A DNA stretch of 64,000 nt from Verrucomicrobiota bacterium (GTDB lineage: Bacteria; Chlamydiota; Chlamydiia; Chlamydiales; Rhabdochlamydiaceae): NCBI GenBank assembly GCA_018240015.1, contig JAFEGJ010000001.1, forward strand, positions 178,250 through 242,249, read 5' to 3'. Below the pieces are notes generated by a model. It searched no databases and was not told the DNA's origin. It saw only the letters and a list, made by a program, of their open reading frames with translations. The position numbers and the translations under genes were made by a program. Shown here in pieces: positions 59,244 through 64,000 of the stretch. Each line of letters opens with the position of its first letter. Position 1 is the first letter of the stretch.

Positions 59244-62200
59244 CTATTTTTCCTTCACGGTCCTCGCAAAATGAAAGGTACCATCGACTAATCGATAAAT
59301 AATCTTTATCCCTTTCTTCATCAGCGACTGATAAGAAGAATAGAATAAAGGAACAACAGGGACTTGATCGATAATAAATTTTTCGGCTTCGGCCAAATAA
59401 GCTTTGCGCTGCACACTATCGACTTCCTTATCTGCTTTTGCTAAAAGCTCTTGGTAATCAGGGTGTTCCCAATTCGAAAAATTAGAGTCTTCCGAGGCAA
59501 AACGAAATGCATTCAAAGTATAGATCGGATCATCAAACCAAGAGAGCCAAAGAGTAAGTATAATGTCGCATTCACGCCGCATCGCTTTTTGGAAAAGCAC
59601 ACCCCACACCACATTGTCCAAGCGGCACTGGATATTAAATGTTTCTTCCCACTGTTTTTTCAGGACGTTTGCGACGTGCTTATTGGTCATCCTTCCTTCA
59701 GCATACGTAATCGTAATAGGAGGAAATTGCGATAGTTCTAAATTGCATTCTTTCAATCCTTCTTCGAAAAGCTGCTTTGCCAAAGCACGATCGGTGGGAA
59801 TGCTACAGGATGTCAGCCGATGATGCAGAGGAAATACGGAGTCTGCGGGTTTGATCGTAGAAGCCACAGCCGAAGAAAGTGCGCTGCGATCCAGCGCCAT
59901 GGCCATAGCTTTGCGAATCTTAAGGTTATTAAAGGGGAATCGATGGTTATTAAGAGCTGCCCAGAGTACGCCTCCATCGGGCCATTCCATCACTTTTTCA
60001 TCGGCCGCAGCAGCGACTTGGGAGCCCAAATAACCGAGGGGGCTTCCAACCCAATCGAGTTCGTTTTTGTGGAGCATTTCGATTGCTTCATCGGTCGTGC
60101 CTTTCATGAGCACAATCTGATCGAGAGCAATATTCGACGCATCCCAATAAAAGGGATTTTTTACAAATTTGTAGCCCTGCTGAGGGTGATGAATTTCGAT
60201 TTCAAAAGGGCCATTGCACGGATATTGCTTTTTGACTTGATAAGGCCAGCCAGGATGTCTTTGATCGACGCGGTGATTGACAGGAGAATACATCGGATGG
60301 GCGACGAGATCTAAAAAGTAGGGGGCGGGGAAGGCAAGCTCGACTAAAAGGGTTTTTTCATCGACGGCTCTGATCCCCACTTCTTCGATGGAAATCAGCC
60401 CCTCCTTGGCTTTCTTTGCATTTTTTATCGGATAAAACAAATAGGCAAAGGATGTTTTAAAGTCGGGAGAGAGGACTTTTTTCCATGCGTATTCGAAATC
60501 ATAGGCAACAATGGGTGTTCCATCATTCCACCGAACGGAGCGGAGTTCAAACAGATACCGTTTGCCATCGGGGGATATGTCAAAAGATTTTGCTACACCT
60601 TTTTCGATTTCGCCATTGGCATTGATCCGCATCAGACCTTCGAAGAGAAGACGAACAACGCTTGCCGATATCCCATCTCCCCCTATACGAGGATCGAGAG
60701 ATAGGATCACATGTTGAAAGGCAATGCGCAGAACTTGCTGCTCTTCCACCTTTCTTCTCCAGCGGTGAAGAATGTTGCGAACTTCGTGGAGAAGTGCTTC
60801 GGTTTCAGGCTGATGCGCATGTTGAATCAGGCAGGAAAATGTATAACCATGTCTGCTTTCGAGAGGAATCGTCGTGATGTCGAGGTTGCGGAGTTGGAAC
60901 TTATTGAAAAGACCCACAATTTGCTCCAATAGTCCTTTTTCTTTCACGCGCACGGCTAGATAGGTGTGTCTTTCATCTGCCTGGACATTGAAAAAGTAAC
61001 TCGCTTCTTTGCCCCAAGCCTTTTTTATGCCATCTAAAAAGAGTTGGAAGAGGCGTGACAGAACATCTAAGCTAAGAGTTGCTTGCTTTTCAAGGGGAGT
61101 AATCGCATAGAAAAAATCTTCTAAAAGTTCTGTTTCGCTTTCCGTCAATTCTTTGAAACGCTCGCGGAAAGCAAACAAAAGCTCACTTTGCTTAACAAGG
61201 AGACCTCCATTGAAGTCTCTAAACTCACCGATTGCTTGCTCGATGAGCGCGGCAACTTTTTGCCTTGCTAAATAGAAGTTGAGAGATCCATCCGAACGAA
61301 GGAGAGAAAAGTCCCGAGGAATACGCAATCTAAAAAGGTGGGCTTGAACAGGATAACGCTCTTCTAGGTAACGAACGATTTGCGTCCGCTCATGTTCAAA
61401 AACAAAGCTTTCAGCAAGCTTTCCAAAGTAGTTTTCGATGGATAAGATGTCTTTGGTTGAAACAGTGACCAGAATCACGAGGAATGAGACATCTTCTTGT
61501 GCTTGCGATTCAAAGGAGATAATCACTTGAGGAAGATCGAACGGCGACTGGAGCTGCTGGCTCAGGGTTAAAATATTTTTGTAAATTTCTTCTTCGTTGC
61601 GGCGCATGAAGACAGAAGGATACAATTTGGGAAATCCTTGCTGGAGACGATCCTGCAAATCTTGTAGAAGGAGCCGCCTGTCACGAGCAGAAAATACCTC
61701 TTCACCCTTTTTCTCGATCTCGAAGTAAAGCATTTTAATCTTTTCATGCTTCGTTGAGTGAAAATAGATGCTGTCGCGAATGATCTCGGCAGTCGGGAGC
61801 AACTTTTGCAGAGCCTGGAAGATATACTCTTCGTCCAGCAGTTCAAATCGATCTTGCCAATAGGCAGCGATGAGGCATCCTAAGACTTTCTTTCGCGAAA
61901 AGGGAAAATGGAGTTTGCCGGGAATGAGACGGAGTTTAAGTTGTCTTGCATCCGTCGATTGCGTCATGCTTCGCAAAATTTGTCTGCGCATCCAGTAGAG
62001 CGATAGTACCAGCTGGATAACATGTTTGGTCGTCCGGTGCTTGAGATATTCATTTTTGATGAGATCAAAAAAGATAGCCACATCCTCCTCAACGCCGCTT
62101 TCAAAAAGGGAGGGGAATCGCGACCGGTATTTATGTACCGTTGATCGAATAGCATTCTCATCCGAGCGAAGACCACTTTTGGTGCTCAGCAAGAAACGGG

Positions 62201-62615
62201 AAGGATTCGTCGAAATTTCGGTCGCCCATGTCTCTAAACAAGCTCTCGCCGATCTCCATTCATAATCGTCTTGCAAAAGAACCTGGGCATGTCCGACAAA
62301 AATCAGCCTAGAAGAAACGGGAGTCGGCGCCATGTAGGAGTGTTGGAAGGCTCGGATGGACACCTTGCGATCGGGAACCAGACTATGTCTGAGTAAATCA
62401 AGAAGCAGGTCCTCCCAGTTTGTGGGAGACCGCGGAAGAGCCATGAGCACAACATTGAGATAATCCGGCGGAGAAAGATCCTTGTCCCACTTCAGTAAGG
62501 GGAACGCCTCTTGTACCCATTGATCATAATCAACGACATCTTCGAAGAAGCTTTGCTCCGGAAGATACCTTTTCACGATCTCTAACAGGTCCGAATCGAC
62601 TGCTCGGGCTTTCAT
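59244..62615 (-). CDS. Large fusion protein: unknown N-terminal region, ACT-like domain, OppA-type solute-binding domain
   Basis: A 1123-aa protein, the longest in the window. Residues about 1-540 are an unrecognised, largely helical region with no signal peptide or membrane segment. Residues about 548-610 read like an ACT domain (YLAVRVKEKGLLEQIVGLF, then LRNLDITTIP). From about 625 to the end is a complete family 5 solute-binding domain (LDPRIGGDGIS, RWNDGTPIVAYDFEYAWKK, CNGPFEIE), very similar to the OppA-type lipoprotein at 31861-33453. A periplasmic-type domain on a protein with no export signal is odd. The segment EFRDFNGGLLVKQSELLF at about 463-480 faintly recalls large NAD-glutamate dehydrogenases; this is uncertain. 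AGAAGG precedes the ATG. Confidence 0.75.
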   Translation of the reverse strand: MKARAVDSDLLEIVKRYLPEQSFFEDVVDYDQWVQEAFPLLKWDKDLSPPDYLNVVLMALPRSPTNWEDLLLDLLRHSLVPDRKVSIRAFQHSYMAPTPVSSRLIFVGHAQVLLQDDYEWRSARACLETWATEISTNPSRFLLSTKSGLRSDENAIRSTVHKYRSRFPSLFESGVEEDVAIFFDLIKNEYLKHRTTKHVIQLVLSLYWMRRQILRSMTQSTDARQLKLRLIPGKLHFPFSRKKVLGCLIAAYWQDRFELLDEEYIFQALQKLLPTAEIIRDSIYFHSTKHEKIKMLYFEIEKKGEEVFSARDRRLLLQDLQDRLQQGFPKLYPSVFMRRNEEEIYKNILTLSQQLQSPFDLPQVIISFESQAQEDVSFLVILVTVSTKDILSIENYFGKLAESFVFEHERTQIVRYLEERYPVQAHLFRLRIPRDFSLLRSDGSLNFYLARQKVAALIEQAIGEFRDFNGGLLVKQSELLFAFRERFKELTESETELLEDFFYAITPLEKQATLSLDVLSRLFQLFLDGIKKAWGKEASYFFNVQADERHTYLAVRVKEKGLLEQIVGLFNKFQLRNLDITTIPLESRHGYTFSCLIQHAHQPETEALLHEVRNILHRWRRKVEEQQVLRIAFQHVILSLDPRIGGDGISASVVRLLFEGLMRINANGEIEKGVAKSFDISPDGKRYLFELRSVRWNDGTPIVAYDFEYAWKKVLSPDFKTSFAYLFYPIKNAKKAKEGLISIEEVGIRAVDEKTLLVELAFPAPYFLDLVAHPMYSPVNHRVDQRHPGWPYQVKKQYPCNGPFEIEIHHPQQGYKFVKNPFYWDASNIALDQIVLMKGTTDEAIEMLHKNELDWVGSPLGYLGSQVAAAADEKVMEWPDGGVLWAALNNHRFPFNNLKIRKAMAMALDRSALSSAVASTIKPADSVFPLHHRLTSCSIPTDRALAKQLFEEGLKECNLELSQFPPITITYAEGRMTNKHVANVLKKQWEETFNIQCRLDNVVWGVLFQKAMRRECDIILTLWLSWFDDPIYTLNAFRFASEDSNFSNWEHPDYQELLAKADKEVDSVQRKAYLAEAEKFIIDQVPVVPLFYSSYQSLMKKGIKIIYRLVDGTFHFARTVKEK

Positions 62616-62729
62616 ATACCTTCTGCTTAAGTACTACTTTTCTATCCAAGAGATTTTACACCTCCTACTATTTTTAATGGAAATATTTTTTCTAATTCCT
62701 TAAGATTATGTTTTTTCTAGGGGAATATT

Positions 62730-63416
62730 ATGAGTCAAAAAAAGAGAATATTACTGATCGAAGATGATGCAGATATCGCTGCACTGATTAAGTTGCAGGC
62801 CGAAATGCTCGGATACAAGCTGCATGTGGAAGTCGACGGCCTCAACGGTTATCGAGCGGTAGAAAGAGAAAAACCCGATATCGTGGTCTTAGACATCATG
62901 TTGCCCGGTCAAAACGGGTTTGACGTTTGTCGCAAGATCAAAAGCAATCCTGACCTGAAGAACATTCCCGTCATCATCCTGTCGGCCAAAGGTGAAGAGC
63001 TCGACGTCGTTTTAGGTCTTGAGCTAGGAGCCGATGACTATGTGGCCAAACCGTTTTCGCCCAAAATTCTCTTCTCCCGCGTGAAAGCCGTCCTCCGCAG
63101 GAATAAAGAACCCGAAAAGACGCCTCAAATTCTTGCCTTCGGTGATTTTGTTCTCGATGTGGATCGATATCTTTTAAGGAAGGGAGATAAGCCCATAACC
63201 ATTACCCTCTCAGAATTCGGCATCTTGAAACGGCTTTTGATCAACCGTGGAAAAGTTCTAACCCGCAATCAATTACTGGAAGATATTCATAACGATGACA
63301 CCTTCATCGTCGATCGGAATATCGATGTCCATATTGCATCTCTGAGAAAAAAATTAGGACCTAACTTTGATTGGATAGAGACCGTGCGCGGGGTAGGGTA
63401 CCGATTTAAAGAATAG
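62730..63416 (+). CDS. OmpR/PhoB-type response regulator
   Basis: A 228-aa two-component regulator with an N-terminal receiver (phospho-acceptor Asp55 in VVLDIMLPG, acidic pair Glu11/Asp12/Asp13, Ser85, Lys107) and a C-terminal winged helix (SEFGILKRLL, RNIDVHIASLRKKLG, RGVGYRFKE). All phosphotransfer residues are intact, unlike chlamydial ChxR, which lacks them. No histidine kinase is in the window. It is divergent from the large fusion gene, with AGGGGAAT as ribosome-binding site. Confidence 0.92.
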   Translation: MSQKKRILLIEDDADIAALIKLQAEMLGYKLHVEVDGLNGYRAVEREKPDIVVLDIMLPGQNGFDVCRKIKSNPDLKNIPVIILSAKGEELDVVLGLELGADDYVAKPFSPKILFSRVKAVLRRNKEPEKTPQILAFGDFVLDVDRYLLRKGDKPITITLSEFGILKRLLINRGKVLTRNQLLEDIHNDDTFIVDRNIDVHIASLRKKLGPNFDWIETVRGVGYRFKE

Positions 63417-63452
63417 CTCACTTAATATATAAAGAGGTTCGGAGGAAAAAGT

Positions 63453-63899
63453 ATGAAAAAGGTTGCGATCAGTCTGTTTACTCTCACCCTCGTCTCAATG
63501 GGATGCGAAAATAAAGCTGGCACGGGAGCTCTCGTAGGAGGTGGCGCCGGAGCCATTACAGGAGCGGCCATTTCTCATAATGCGTCAGGTGCGCTCATCG
63601 GTGGCGCCGCTGGAGCTGTTGGCGGAGCCATCATCGGAGCAGCAATGGAGAGCGCTGATCGGGATTCTCTACAAAAGCAAAGCCCCCGCACTCTCAACAA
63701 AATCGATAACAAAGAACAACTGTCTGTAGATGACATTAAAAAAATGAGTAAAGCAGGCCTTAGCGACAACGTCATCATCAGCCAGATTCAAGCAACAAAT
63801 AGTGTCTTTTATCTCAGCACTGCTGATATCATCGATCTGAAAAATGCCGGTGTATCACAACGTGTGATCGATTATATGATCCAGACAGGAAATCAGTAG
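63453..63899 (+). CDS. Glycine-zipper lipoprotein
   Basis: A 148-aa protein with a lipoprotein signal (lipobox VSMGC, Cys18), then two glycine-zipper hairpins (GALVGGGAGAITGAAI, GALIGGAAGAVGGAIIGAA) that can insert in membranes, and a C-terminal helical region with a repeated pattern (VDDIKKMSKAGLSDNVII, TADIIDLKNAGVSQRVID). Related to SlyB/YMGG-type outer-membrane lipoproteins. GGAGGA precedes the ATG. Confidence 0.85.
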   Translation: MKKVAISLFTLTLVSMGCENKAGTGALVGGGAGAITGAAISHNASGALIGGAAGAVGGAIIGAAMESADRDSLQKQSPRTLNKIDNKEQLSVDDIKKMSKAGLSDNVIISQIQATNSVFYLSTADIIDLKNAGVSQRVIDYMIQTGNQ

Positions 63900-64000
63900 T
63901 GACAAGTTCGACCGTTTTAGGTTCTACACAAAAAAAAGCAGCCACTTTTGCATCCGATTCCCTTTTGAGTCTAGCCAGCCAAGCCTCCCACCATTTTCGG
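63899..64000 (+). CDS. Possible start of a further gene (partial)
   Basis: A frame begins with GTG at 63899, overlapping the previous stop as TAGTG, and stays open to the window edge (34 codons, VTSSTVLGSTQKKAATF onward). Stop/start overlap is a common coupling arrangement in this genome, but the product is not recognisable and the start is unproven. Confidence 0.35.
   Translation, partial: MTSSTVLGSTQKKAATFASDSLLSLASQASHHFR

Noticed and set aside
59820-60314. Plus-strand open frame of 164 codons opposite the OppA-like half of the fusion gene
   Set aside because: Antisense to conserved SBP motifs; no independent support.
1-64000. CRISPR arrays, rRNA genes, insertion sequences or prophage
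   Set aside because: Scanned for regularly spaced repeats, rRNA signatures, transposase or integrase motifs and phage structural genes; none seen. Only tRNA-Ser was found among tRNAs.

Overview
The window reads as a chromosome segment from a chlamydia-like organism (phylum Chlamydiota, probably outside the classical family Chlamydiaceae). The evidence is a partial EUO regulator at the left edge, two ATP/ADP translocase (NTT) genes, a chlamydia-type tail-specific protease, and gene strings that match my memory of the Chlamydia trachomatis order: euo/gltX/tsp; DUF2709-tsaE-dnaQ; sohB-polA-coaE-rho; dnaB-mnmG-lplA; and sdhB-sdhA-sdhC-tatD-exbB-exbD-tolA-like-tolB-pal-LysM. Species cannot be fixed from the sequence alone. 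No rRNA, CRISPR array, insertion sequence or phage was seen. There is one tRNA, tRNA-Ser(GCU).

Layout. 1-5.4 kb: euo (partial), tsp, gltX, a tiny lipoprotein and a CysJ-like flavoreductase. 5.4-8.6 kb: a LuxR-type regulator, an ATP-grasp enzyme and murA, with overlapping frames, behind a 19-bp perfect palindrome. 8.7-14.4 kb: epmB, argS and leucine dehydrogenase, then DUF2709-tsaE-dnaQ-like exonuclease. 14.4-17.8 kb is accessory: an amino-acid catabolic operon (ornithine cyclodeaminase family, threonine-dehydratase family, YheO/DauR-like regulator), a chimeric 29-codon mini-ORF made of the start of pgk fused to the end of the dnaQ-like gene, and a BrnT/BrnA toxin-antitoxin pair. 17.9-24.0 kb: pgk, NTT translocase, two unknown genes, dedA, a pgsA-like gene and mscS; mscS is flanked by two unrelated large palindromes of about 167 bp each. 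24.3-26.2 kb: an AT-rich two-gene unit whose first gene looks like the stand-alone dehydratase/kinase domain of a class II lanthipeptide synthetase. 26.2-43.9 kb: a mostly housekeeping stretch (sohB, polA, coaE, rho, two oligopeptide-binding lipoproteins, MazG-like, a membrane-anchored kinase-fold protein, a phosphoribosyltransferase, dnaB, the second NTT, a 29-aa bS22/COX24-like ribosomal protein, mnmG, lplA). 43.9-47.8 kb is accessory: five minus-strand genes for coiled-coil and bilobed-membrane proteins that resemble inclusion-membrane proteins, including a paralogous pair and a duplicated 30-bp upstream element. 47.8-57.5 kb: the succinate dehydrogenase operon and the Tol-Pal cell-envelope operon, ending with murI. 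57.5-64 kb: MATE exporter, unknown gene, a 1123-aa protein that joins a long N-terminal region, an ACT-like domain and an OppA-type solute-binding domain without a signal peptide, then an OmpR-type response regulator and a glycine-zipper lipoprotein.

How it fits together: the organism appears to import host ATP (NTTs) and scavenge peptides and lipoate, and it keeps a respiratory succinate dehydrogenase. It makes peptidoglycan precursors with a fosfomycin-type Cys MurA and a dedicated MurI. It has a Tol-Pal system for envelope constriction. The best candidates for undescribed biology are the LanM-like unit at 24.3-26.2 kb, the ACT/SBP fusion at 59.2-62.6 kb, the duplication-scar mini-gene at 17.1 kb, the two mscS palindromes and the inclusion-membrane-like cluster at 44-47.8 kb.
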